Source: Anaerolineae bacterium
GTDB lineage: Bacteria; Chloroflexota; Anaerolineae; Aggregatilineales; JAFGMM01
Assembly: GCA_027494055.1 (NCBI GenBank)
Contig: JAOSJO010000024.1
Location: 583,777-647,776, forward strand
Length of the DNA stretch: 64,000 nt
Reading direction: 5' to 3'
Position numbers and translations under genes: made by a program. Each line of letters opens with the position of its first letter. The stretch's first letter is position 1. Below, piece after piece: positions 1 to 7,192 of this stretch. Under the pieces are notes generated by a model. It worked only from the letters and a program-made list of their open reading frames with translations, had not been told where the DNA came from and did not search any database.

Positions 1-177
1 GCGGCCTTCTTCGAGGCGTACACCGCGCGCCGCCCGACCCGCGCGGGCTATCCGCTGCGGCGGGCGGCCTACTGGCTCAACACGATGATTATCCACGTTG
101 ACCACTTCGGCGACGCGCATTACCGACAGAACACCGTCCACCTGGCCGAGCAACTGGCCGCAGCGCTGGGCCTGTGA
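1..177 (+). CDS. C-terminal end of a fructosamine-kinase-like protein (5' partial)
   Basis: The window opens inside a reading frame that runs in frame 1 to a TGA at 175-177, leaving the last 58 residues. The fragment has an FFEAY segment, then a Tyr/Arg-rich stretch, an HVDHFGDAHY segment and a final amphipathic helix. This order (FFxxY, R..Y.L, H...FG..Y, short helix) resembles the C-terminus of fructosamine/ketosamine-3-kinases of the aminoglycoside-phosphotransferase fold. The catalytic part lies outside the window, so the family call rests on the tail alone. It converges with the antiporter gene, whose stop lies 11 bases downstream. Confidence 0.45.
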   Translation, partial: AAFFEAYTARRPTRAGYPLRRAAYWLNTMIIHVDHFGDAHYRQNTVHLAEQLAAALGL

Positions 178-188
178 GCGCGCCGCGC

Positions 189-1166
189 CTAGCTGAAGAG
201 CAGCCACATCCCGCCGAAGTAGCCCACGATCACCAGGATGCCGATCAGCGAGAACCGCCGGCGCTCCACGCGCGCGGCAATCGCAATCGAGGCCAGGCAT
301 GTGAGCAACAGCGCCGTCAGCCCGGCGACCGCGAGCGCGGGGTCAATCGCCCCAAGGAAGCGCCCGTTGGGATAAAACAGGTCGGTCAGCCCCAGGCCGA
401 AGATGTTGAAGATGTTGCTCCCGAAGAGGTTGCCCACCGCCAGGTCAAACGCGCCGATGCGCGCCGCCGCAATGGTGGTGACGACCTCCGGCAGCGAGGT
501 CACGATGGCGACGAGCGTCGTGCCGACAAAGCCGGTGGTCAGCCCGGTCGCCTCGGCAATGCCCACCGAACTGCTGACCAGCAGGGGCGTCACCAAAACC
601 AGCGCGGCAGTCGCCGCCGTAAAGCCGATGACCGACGTGCGCAGGGCGGGCACCTTGAGCGCCTCGATCTCAGCCTCCGTCATCTCCAGCGGCGGCGCGT
701 TGCTGGCGTTGCTCACCTGAATCAGGCGCACCGCGCCGACGTAGGCCGCGATCAGCGCCAGGCTGTCCAGCCCTACCCACCCGATCTGGACCTCGACTCC
801 GACTAGCAGGAAGAACACCGCGAGGCCGGTCAGGAACACCGCGAGGCCGGCGGTCAGGACGTGCGAGATTGCGACCACGCGCAGGACATAGGCCGAGCGG
901 TAGAGCAGGTCGAGCATCGCCAGCACGAACATGTTGAACATGCTGCTGCCGAAGATGTTGCCTGCCGCCAGACTCGGCACATCCTGGTTGATCGAGTTAA
1001 TCATGGTCAGCAGTTCGGGCAGCGAGGTCGCCATTGCCATCAGCAACGTGCCGATGAACATGCCGCCCAGGCCCGTGCGTACCGAAATGGCGTCGCTGTA
1101 TTGCGCCAGCTTGACCGCGGCGATGACGATCAGGACCGCACTGAGTGCGAACTGTATCCAGATCAT
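189..1166 (-). CDS. Ca2+/cation antiporter (CaCA family, YrbG-like)
   Basis: The 325-residue integral membrane protein has the two inverted alpha-repeats that define the CaCA superfamily. Repeat 1 carries GTLLMAMATSLPELLT followed by GNIFGSSMFN; repeat 2 carries GTTLVAIVTSLPEVVT followed by GNLFGSNIFN. The Glu of each SLPE segment and the GN..GS..FN segments form the ion site in the family. About ten hydrophobic segments are visible, with a short acidic cytoplasmic loop between the halves. It should exchange Ca2+ or another cation for Na+ or H+ across the inner membrane; the ion pair cannot be told from sequence. It lies 6 bases after a PII-like gene on the same strand, so the two are almost certainly co-transcribed. 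Confidence 0.88.
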   Translation of the reverse strand: MIWIQFALSAVLIVIAAVKLAQYSDAISVRTGLGGMFIGTLLMAMATSLPELLTMINSINQDVPSLAAGNIFGSSMFNMFVLAMLDLLYRSAYVLRVVAISHVLTAGLAVFLTGLAVFFLLVGVEVQIGWVGLDSLALIAAYVGAVRLIQVSNASNAPPLEMTEAEIEALKVPALRTSVIGFTAATAALVLVTPLLVSSSVGIAEATGLTTGFVGTTLVAIVTSLPEVVTTIAAARIGAFDLAVGNLFGSNIFNIFGLGLTDLFYPNGRFLGAIDPALAVAGLTALLLTCLASIAIAARVERRRFSLIGILVIVGYFGGMWLLFS

Positions 1167-1172
1167 CGCCGC

Positions 1173-1556
1173 TCACCGGTCCTCGTCTGTGTCCCTGTCC
1201 GGCGGGGCCGGCTCCCGGAGCCGGTCCGGAACGCCACGCACGACGGATAGCGGCCACGCAAACAGCACGCCGGTGTGTGGCGCGTTCAGATCGCCCACAA
1301 TCTGCTCGGCGGCGTCCGCGCACTGGTGCACGGCCTTTTCGTCCGGGACCACCGTGAACAGGGTGTGGTTGCCGCGCGCCGCCATCTCCGTTGCCTGCGC
1401 CGCAAAGAGAAACCGCGCTCCCAGGAACTGCGCCCGGCGCTTGTATGCGCCCGTCGTCTCGGCAATCGTCACGCCGCTGACGCCGATCCTGTCCCACGCA
1501 TCGAGCACCTCGTCCAGCTTGGCTGGGTCATCCAGGATGAACATCACCATGTACAT
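1173..1556 (-). CDS. PII-like small signalling protein, upstream partner of the cation antiporter
   Basis: The 127-residue protein begins MYMVMFILDDPAKLDEVLDAW and has an alternating beta-alpha-beta pattern with a GVSGVTIAETTG turn, as in PII/CutA-like ferredoxin folds. The canonical PII T-loop Tyr/Arg residues and the nucleotide-binding glycines are not obvious, so it is better called PII-like than GlnB. An AGGAG motif precedes the ATG at 1556. Family members often sit beside a transporter and tune it by binding a nucleotide; the antiporter 6 bases downstream fits that pattern. Ligand and role are inferred. Confidence 0.6.
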   Translation of the reverse strand: MYMVMFILDDPAKLDEVLDAWDRIGVSGVTIAETTGAYKRRAQFLGARFLFAAQATEMAARGNHTLFTVVPDEKAVHQCADAAEQIVGDLNAPHTGVLFAWPLSVVRGVPDRLREPAPPDRDTDEDR

Positions 1557-1834
1557 AGGCTGCTCCTGTTCGCTCGCGCGACAACAAACAACGGCGGCCT
1601 CGCCCGGCCACCGCCACGCCCCCCCATCAAAACACCACGACCGCCGCCAGTGTATCGATTTTGGGAGTCCTTGTCAATCGGTAGGCGCCCGCCACCCTCC
1701 ATAGGTAGTGGGGGCGCTGGCGGCGCACGCGCCATATGGACCGTGGCCGTATGTCGCGGCGCTGGTGGCGGCGAAGGGGCGCTCTCGGCTATCATTAACC
1801 TGGTTCGCAGACACGAAACAAAATGGGAGAGGAA
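1557..1834. other. Intergenic region between the PII-like and aspartase genes
   Basis: This 278-base divergent spacer has no convincing gene. It should hold promoters for both flanking genes. A TATCAT at 1790-1795 could be a -10 for the aspartase gene, but no good -35 is seen. The GGGAGAGG at 1825-1832 is the ribosome-binding site that favours the ATG at 1835 over an in-frame ATG at 1823. Confidence 0.4.
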
Positions 1835-3721
1835 ATGACCGCCCGATCTGAACAGCACCCGCCGGACGCAGCCGCCGCGCTCGCTGGCCTCGATGCGGAG
1901 TCAATCGACCTCATCCTCAAGCACGCCAAGCTTCTCCACTTCGGCACGGAGCAGTATCTGTTCCACCAGCACGCGCCCCAGGAGGCGGTTTACTTCGTCG
2001 TCTCCGGGCGCGTGCGCCTGGAGCGCGGCATCGGGCAGGAGCCGTACCACCTGGCGACGCTCGGCCCCGGCGCGATGCTGGGCGTGCGGCTGCTGCTCGG
2101 CGCGAACACCTACGCGACCTCCGCGCGCGCCCTCAGCCCGGTGACGGCGCTGTGCCTGGAGCGCGCGGTGTTGGAGCGCCTCACGGCGGAGAATCCGAAG
2201 CTCTACCAGGGATTGCTGCGCCTTTCGGCGCAGGCCCTCAGCGACCGGCTGGCGTATGCGGATCACGTGCTCATGCGTCAGGAGCCGGTGTTTGCGTCGG
2301 GCAAGCAGCGCACCGAGCGTGACTCGCTCGGCGAGCGCCAGGTGCCCGCCGGCGCATACTATGGCATCCAGACCCTGCGCGCCATCGAAAACTTCCCCAT
2401 CTCCGGCGTGCCGATCCGCAACTTCCCGTTCCTCATCGAGGCGCTGGCCTGTGTCAAGCAGGCGGCGGCGCTGGCAAACCAGGAGCTTGGCCTGCTCGAC
2501 CGCACGCGCGCCGACGCCATCGTCGCCGCAAGCCAGGCGATCCGCGAAGGCCTGCTGCACGAGCACTTCGTCGTCGATGTTATCCAGGGCGGCGCGGGCA
2601 CCTCGACGAACATGAACGCCAACGAGGTGATCGCCAACTATGGCCTGGAATTGCTCGGCCACGCGCGCGGCGAATACCAGCACCTCCACCCACTCAACCA
2701 CGTCAACATGTCACAGAGCACCAACGACGTCTACCCCACCGCCCTCAATATCGCGCTCCAGTTCGCCATCAGCCAGCTTCTTGACGCCATGCAGGGCCTC
2801 GCTACCGCCTTTTCCGCCAAGGGCGACGAATTTGCCGACGTGATCAAGATGGGCCGCACCCAGCTTCAGGACGCAGTGCCGATGACGCTGGGGCAGGAGT
2901 TCCAGACCTACGCCGTCATGCTGCACGAGGACATGCAGCGCCTGTACGAAGCCTCCACCCTGATCCGCGAGATCAACATGGGCGCGACCGCCATCGGCAC
3001 CGGCCTCAACACGCACCCCAACTACGCGCCCCTGGTCTGCGAGAAACTGAGCGAGATCACGGGCATCCCGCTGACCACCTCGCCGAACCTGATCGAAGCG
3101 ACACAGGATGTCGGCGCGTTCGTGCAGCTTTCTGGCGTCCTCAAGCGGGTTGCGGTCAAGCTCTCGAAGACCTGCTCCGACCTGCGGCTGCTGTCGTCGG
3201 GGCCGCGCACCGGCCTGGGCGAGATCAACCTGCCGCCGGTCCAGCCCGGCTCGACCATCATGCCGGGCAAAGTGAATCCCGTCATTCCCGAAGTGGTCAA
3301 CCAGGTCGCCTATGAGGTGATCGGCCATGACGTGACCGTGACTCTGGCCGCCGAGGCGGGCCAGTTGCAGCTCAACGCGATGGAACCCATCATCGCCTAC
3401 AGCCTGTTCAGTAGCCTGATGCACCTGCGCAACGCCTGCAAGACGCTTGAGGAGCGGTGCGTGCGCGGCATCACCGCCAACCGCGAGCACCTCCGCCACC
3501 TCGTCGAGCACTCTATCGGCCTGGTGACCGCACTCAACCCGTACATCGGCTACGACAATTCGGCGGCCATCGCCAAAGAGGCGCTGGAAACGGGCAAGGG
3601 CGTCTACGAACTCGTCCTGGAGAAGGGATTGCTCACGCAGGAGGAGCTGGAAAACGTCCTCGATCCGGAGAACATGACGCGGCCCAACTGGCTCGTCATG
3701 CCGCACCACGAACAGGAGTAA
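1835..3721 (+). CDS. aspA: Aspartate ammonia-lyase with N-terminal cyclic-nucleotide-binding-like domain
   Basis: Residues from about 160 to the end form a complete aspartase: it deaminates L-aspartate to fumarate and ammonia. TQLQDAVPMTLGQEF and the superfamily signature GSTIMPGKVNP (around residue 475) are intact; the TQLQDAVPMT form favours aspartase over fumarase. Residues about 20-135 form a Crp/cNMP-binding beta-roll (FGTEQYLFHQHAPQEAVYFV, then GRVRLERG), but the phosphate-binding cassette reads LGVRLLLGANTYATSARA, without the usual GE and Arg, so cAMP binding is doubtful. Two in-frame ATGs exist (1823, 1835); the purine-rich GGGAGAGG lies just before the second. The reading frame is unbroken across the junction. 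The fusion suggests allosteric control of aspartate breakdown. Confidence 0.9.
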   Translation: MTARSEQHPPDAAAALAGLDAESIDLILKHAKLLHFGTEQYLFHQHAPQEAVYFVVSGRVRLERGIGQEPYHLATLGPGAMLGVRLLLGANTYATSARALSPVTALCLERAVLERLTAENPKLYQGLLRLSAQALSDRLAYADHVLMRQEPVFASGKQRTERDSLGERQVPAGAYYGIQTLRAIENFPISGVPIRNFPFLIEALACVKQAAALANQELGLLDRTRADAIVAASQAIREGLLHEHFVVDVIQGGAGTSTNMNANEVIANYGLELLGHARGEYQHLHPLNHVNMSQSTNDVYPTALNIALQFAISQLLDAMQGLATAFSAKGDEFADVIKMGRTQLQDAVPMTLGQEFQTYAVMLHEDMQRLYEASTLIREINMGATAIGTGLNTHPNYAPLVCEKLSEITGIPLTTSPNLIEATQDVGAFVQLSGVLKRVAVKLSKTCSDLRLLSSGPRTGLGEINLPPVQPGSTIMPGKVNPVIPEVVNQVAYEVIGHDVTVTLAAEAGQLQLNAMEPIIAYSLFSSLMHLRNACKTLEERCVRGITANREHLRHLVEHSIGLVTALNPYIGYDNSAAIAKEALETGKGVYELVLEKGLLTQEELENVLDPENMTRPNWLVMPHHEQE

Positions 3722-3790
3722 GCGCGCTTACCGAAGTAAGCGCGCATTCGGGAATAAGCGTACTTACAAGAGCAAGCGGAGATATTAACA
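3719..3790. repeat. Degenerate 18-bp tandem repeat starting at the aspartase stop codon
   Basis: Four units of 18 bases begin at 3719, 3737, 3755 and 3773. The first three start TAAGCG and the fourth CAAGCG. The first TAA is the aspartase stop codon, so the repeat reiterates an in-frame stop. The first unit is embedded in a perfect 14-base palindrome, GTAAGCGCGCTTAC (3718-3731), and GTAAG at 3736 is mirrored by CTTAC at 3763-3767. It may act as a 3' hairpin; no T-run follows. Confidence 0.65.
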
Positions 3791-3871
3791 AACCAATTCT
3801 TTACCAGTACATCGACAGCGCGTGCATTTGGTGATAAAGTTGGCGCAGTGCGTGACGACGCGGAGGCGCTC

Positions 3872-4468
3872 ATGGGCGACTATGACTATGAAGAACTGAC
3901 CGATGACGATCTCGACGCGCTCTTCGACGGCGAATGGCCCATCAACACCCAGGAAATGCTCGCGCGGCTGGAGGCCTACATCAAGGACGCCTTCTCCTCG
4001 CCATCGCTGGCCGAAGCGGAGTTGAACGAAACGCGCGCCGAGGTCGTCTTCTACGAAGTCAAGGACGCCTTCGAATACTACGCGGAGACGCACAACCGCG
4101 CCTTTGACGACATGAAAGCCGCACTGTTGTACGGGGATACCTCCGGAGAGGTGCACGAACTCGACGCGCTGTGCCAGGCGCTGCGCCGCGTGCTCAACCG
4201 GCTGGCGCAGCGGTGCGTGGAGAGCGCAGACCTGTGGGCCGAAACGCACGCCGCCGTGATGGAAGCGCGCGCCCGCGACCTGGAGGCGCAGACCGCGCTC
4301 GCGGAGGGCGACCGCGCGTTCCTCCAGATCGAGAAGAGCGCGGAGGTGGCGCGCAACGTCGTCAACCGGCTCCGCGACCCCGCAATGCGCCGCGCCTGGG
4401 CCGACGAGAAGCTGTTGGAACACGCCCTGCCGCCGCGCCCGATCAACTGGCGTGTTGGACAGGACTGA
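3872..4468 (+). CDS. Conserved acidic, mostly helical protein of unknown function
   Basis: The protein has 198 residues when started at the ATG at 3872, which has GGAGG at 3862-3866 with a 5-base gap; an in-frame GTG at 3848 has no such site. It opens with a strongly acidic stretch (ELTDDDLDALFDGEW) and then consists of long amphipathic helices with Glu/Ala/Arg-rich heptad-like spacing. No catalytic motif, signal peptide or membrane segment is visible. It lies 33 bases upstream of the transglycosylase gene in the same direction, so it may share its transcript. The family is not recognised. Confidence 0.65.
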   Translation: MGDYDYEELTDDDLDALFDGEWPINTQEMLARLEAYIKDAFSSPSLAEAELNETRAEVVFYEVKDAFEYYAETHNRAFDDMKAALLYGDTSGEVHELDALCQALRRVLNRLAQRCVESADLWAETHAAVMEARARDLEAQTALAEGDRAFLQIEKSAEVARNVVNRLRDPAMRRAWADEKLLEHALPPRPINWRVGQD

Positions 4469-4501
4469 GCCGCGACCTGCACCAGCGAGCGATTGGCCCG
4501 C

Positions 4502-5517
4502 ATGAGAAACGTCACGACCCGGAATGGGGAGACCCTTCCCACGCCCCTCTACCTCCCGGTCTATGAGCGCGAAAACCCCTTCATCTCGATGGACGAGTTG
4601 GCCGGGAGCTTCGGCGTGCGCGGCGTCATCGTCAACGGCTTCCTGCTGTACAAGCAACGCGACCTCCGCGACGCGCTGGCCGGCCCCGACCTGGATGTGA
4701 AAAGTTACCTCGGCTTCGACGGCCTGGTTGTGACCGACTCTGGCGCGTTCCAGGCGCTTTCGGGCAAGCTCTACCTCAAGAACGCCAGGATCGTGTGCTT
4801 TCAGGAGGCCATCGGCGCGGACGTGATCTCCCGCTCGACCTCATCACGCCGCCGCGCGACAACTGGAAGATCGCCAACCGCAAGGTGAACCAGACCATCG
4901 AGCGCGTGGCCGAGGCGATGCAACTGGTCGAACGCGCGGTGGTGGCCGGCGTCCAGCAGGGAGGCCGGTTCCTCGACCTCCGCGAGCGGTCCATCCGCGC
5001 CCTGGTCGATCTGGGCGTGCGCTATGTGGCGCTGGGGAGTCTGGTCCCGTTCTTTGGGCGCAACCACCATATCCGCTTCGCCGGCCAGGTGATCCGCCAG
5101 GCGCGCGCGCTCACCCCGCCAGACGTGCCCATCCACCTGTACGGCGCGGGCGACCCGGTAGAGCTGCCCTTCTACGTCGCGCTGGGCTGCGACGTTTTCG
5201 ACTCGTCGGCTTTCGTCCACTTTGCCCGCGACGGCTGGTACATGACGCCCTTTGGCGCGACGAAAGATCCTGCCCACGCCGCCGAGTTTGGCTGCCCGTG
5301 CCCCTACTGCCGGGAGGCGGACAGCGCCATCTGGAACGATGCGCGGCAGCTGGCCCGGCACAACCTCTGGACCGTGGTCGATGTGGTGCGCCGGCTGGGC
5401 GAACTGCGCCGTACCGGCGGCCTGGACGACTACCTGGGCGAAGTGCTGGACCGGCACACGCGCTGGTTCCCGGAGAGCCAGCTCGCAACCTCATGGCGGG
5501 AGGTCATGGATGGCTGA
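4502..5517 (+). CDS. tRNA-guanine transglycosylase family protein (frameshifted in this sequence)
   Basis: The N-terminal half (ATG at 4502) has TRNGETLPTPLYLPV and VTDSGAFQ, the Asp-Ser-Gly-Ala-Phe-Gln region that holds the catalytic Asp in TGT/ArcTGT enzymes, followed by FQEAIGADVIS. The frame breaks at about 4829-4832: reading one more C in the CCC run restores PLDLITPPRDN and continues to 5517, giving about 338 residues. GCPCPYCR near 5290-5315 recalls the family's zinc ligands. The family swaps a tRNA guanine for a 7-deazaguanine base. A queuosine-precursor transporter homologue lies nearby (9877-10527). The closest relatives seem to be ArcTGT-like rather than bacterial Tgt. The stop overlaps the start of the methyltransferase gene. 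Confidence 0.75.
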
Positions 5518-6419
5518 GCCGCGCGCCGGGTTGCCGGGCGATGCCAGCGCCCGGATCGCCGAGGCGGTGGAGCGGGAGGTCGCCGCCATCTGCGCGCGCT
5601 ACCGCGCCGACCCGGCCCAGGCGCGCGCCGCGCTCTACGGCGCGATCAGCCGGCAGCCCGGCCTCGTCGCGGCGATTGAGGCCGGCCACGCACTCGAAGA
5701 CGTGACCCGGCTGCGCGCGTACAAAGACGCCGTCAAAGCGGCGCGCAAGGCGGTCTACTACCAGCTTCGCCAGTACCGCCGCGCGGACGAAAGCGAAATC
5801 GCGGCGCTGGCGGCCCGGCTGGCTGATCTGGTTGCGCGCGGCGCGGCGCATGACGACATCGACGTGGCGCGCCGGGCGCTCCTCGCTGCCCATGCCTCGA
5901 CGCGCGAGCGCGACCAGGAGGCGTTCTTCCGCGCGCTCTTCAGCCTGGTTGACCCGCCGGCGTCCATATTGGACCTGGGGTGCGGCCTGCAGCCGCTCGC
6001 GTTTCCTTTCGAGAAGCACACCACGCGCTATGTGGCGGTGGACCGCGACGCGCCGGCCATCCACACGCTTGAGGCGTTCGCGCCGCACGTGTTGCCTGCC
6101 CGGCTGATTCCCCTTCAAAGGGACCTGGCGTCGCTCGATTGGGCGGGGGCTTATCGCCTTCGGCGTCGAGCGCTATGACCTGGCGCTGATGCTCAAGCTG
6201 GTGCCCGTCGTGCGCCGGCAGCAGCGCGATCTCCTGCCAGCGCTGGCCGGGGCGCCCGCGCGCCGCATCGTCATCACGGGCAACGTTGAGGCGCTCGCCC
6301 GGCGCGAGGACATCCGCTGGCGCGAAGACCAGGCGCTGCGGGCCTTTATCGCCATGACTGGGCGAGTGGTGGTCGGCCAGATCGACACACCGGGCGAATT
6401 TGGGTATGTGCTGGAATAA
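5510..6419 (+). CDS. 16S rRNA (guanine-1405-N7)-methyltransferase family protein (Rmt/FmrO-like; frameshifted)
   Basis: The ATG at 5510 lies inside the last codons of the transglycosylase gene (8-base overlap), implying translational coupling. Residues about 115-165 carry HASTRERDQEAF, then ILDLGCGLQPLAFPF and YVAVDRD, the conserved block and SAM site of the Sgm/Arm/Rmt family. The frame breaks in the GGGGG run near 6145-6149; removing one G restores WAGLIAFGVERYDLALMLK and the C-terminus to 6419, about 302 residues. Family members methylate G1405 in the ribosomal A site and confer aminoglycoside resistance in producers and pathogens. Here it is chromosomal and unlinked to any antibiotic cluster, so a housekeeping rRNA-modification role is possible. 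Confidence 0.75.
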
Positions 6420-6438
6420 TCCTCGAGTCGTTTATAAT
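6411..6438 (+). promoter_or_regulatory. Possible promoter for the darA pair
   Basis: A consensus TATAAT lies at 6433-6438, 53 bases before the first darA ATG. The -35 region at the expected spacing (CTGGAA, 6411-6416) is weak, so recognition would rest on the -10 alone. Confidence 0.45.
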
Positions 6439-6491
6439 TGCCGTTAATTCGGGGCTACGTGGCAGGATCAGGTTGTGAGGTTCCCAGGCCC

Positions 6492-6818
6492 ATGAAGTTG
6501 ATTGTCGCAGTGGTGCAAAATCGAGACGCCGACACAACCGTGGATGCATTGATCACCGGCGGCTACCACGTCACGCGGCTGGCGTCCACGGGCGGGTTCT
6601 TGCGCGAGGGCAACACCACCCTGCTGATGGGCCTGGAGGACGCCCAGGTTGACGGCGCCCTTCAAGTGCTGCAACGCTATTGCCACCGGCGGCGGCACTA
6701 CACGCCAATGCCGCTTGTCGGTGCGGAGAGCGGCTTTGATCTGCACGGGCATATCGAGGTGGAGGTGGGCGGCGCCACGGTCTTCGTGCTCCACATTGAG
6801 CACTTCGAACAGGTGTGA
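6492..6818 (+). CDS. darA: Cyclic-di-AMP receptor, DarA/PstA family
   Basis: The 108-residue protein matches DarA (PstA) from end to end: MKLIVAVVQNRDAD, then VTRLASTGGFLREGNTTLL, and the C-terminal strand VEVGGATVFVLHIEHFEQV. These are PII-like trimers that bind c-di-AMP in the cleft formed by the TGGFLxxGN loop. Both the small (B) and large (T) loops are present, so the length is normal. The ATG at 6492 is chosen because family members begin MKLI. The usual downstream partner is unknown in all bacteria. It is followed after 25 bases by a second, shorter copy. Confidence 0.9.
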   Translation: MKLIVAVVQNRDADTTVDALITGGYHVTRLASTGGFLREGNTTLLMGLEDAQVDGALQVLQRYCHRRRHYTPMPLVGAESGFDLHGHIEVEVGGATVFVLHIEHFEQV

Positions 6819-6843
6819 GGCGCAACGGAATGGGGAACGGACC

Positions 6844-7110
6844 ATGAAGATAATCCTTGCAGTGGTACGCGCGGACCTTGTTGACACCATCTCGACGACG
6901 TTGGTGGACAACGGCTATCACGTGACCCGGCTCGCCAGTTCCGGCGGCTTCCTGCGCCGGGGCAACGCGACGCTCATGTGCGGCGTCCCGGACGGCGAGC
7001 TGGAAGGCGCGCTGGCGACGATCCGCAGCATCTGCAACCCCAGACCCGAAGACGAGGAACACTGCGTCACGATGTTCGTTTTGCGCGCCTCCGACTTTCT
7101 CCAGATATAG
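6844..7110 (+). CDS. Second DarA-like c-di-AMP receptor paralogue, shortened loop
   Basis: The 88-residue protein has the same architecture as its neighbour: MKIILAVVRADLVD, VTRLASSGGFLRRGNATLM and a final strand VTMFVLRASDFLQI. The ligand-loop residues (S/T-GGFLRxGN-T) are kept. The segment between strands 3 and 4 is about 20 residues shorter, so the large loop that changes shape on ligand binding is nearly absent. The ATG at 6844 begins MKII like other members. Tandem duplication followed by loop loss suggests the copy has a different partner or forms hetero-oligomers. Confidence 0.85.
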   Translation: MKIILAVVRADLVDTISTTLVDNGYHVTRLASSGGFLRRGNATLMCGVPDGELEGALATIRSICNPRPEDEEHCVTMFVLRASDFLQI

Positions 7111-7133
7111 CGCTGCAACCCAGGAAGAAACGC

Positions 7134-7167
7134 AAGCGCCCCAGGCACACCTGCGCCTGAGGCGCTT
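7134..7167. terminator. Hairpin terminator between convergent darA and yvcK-type genes
   Basis: AAGCGCCCCAGGC (7134-7146) pairs with GCCTGAGGCGCTT (7155-7167) around an 8-base loop. It lies 24 bases past the second darA stop and 26 bases beyond the stop of the convergent minus-strand gene. No long T-run follows, so it may serve both directions weakly. Confidence 0.6.
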
Positions 7168-7192
7168 CAGTTTGTATCGGCATTATCGGCGG

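Noticed and set aside
4502..6419. Programmed ribosomal frameshifting in the transglycosylase and methyltransferase genes
   Set aside because: The shifts lie in plain C or G runs without slippery heptamers or downstream structures, and the same type of break occurs in more than 30 unrelated genes.
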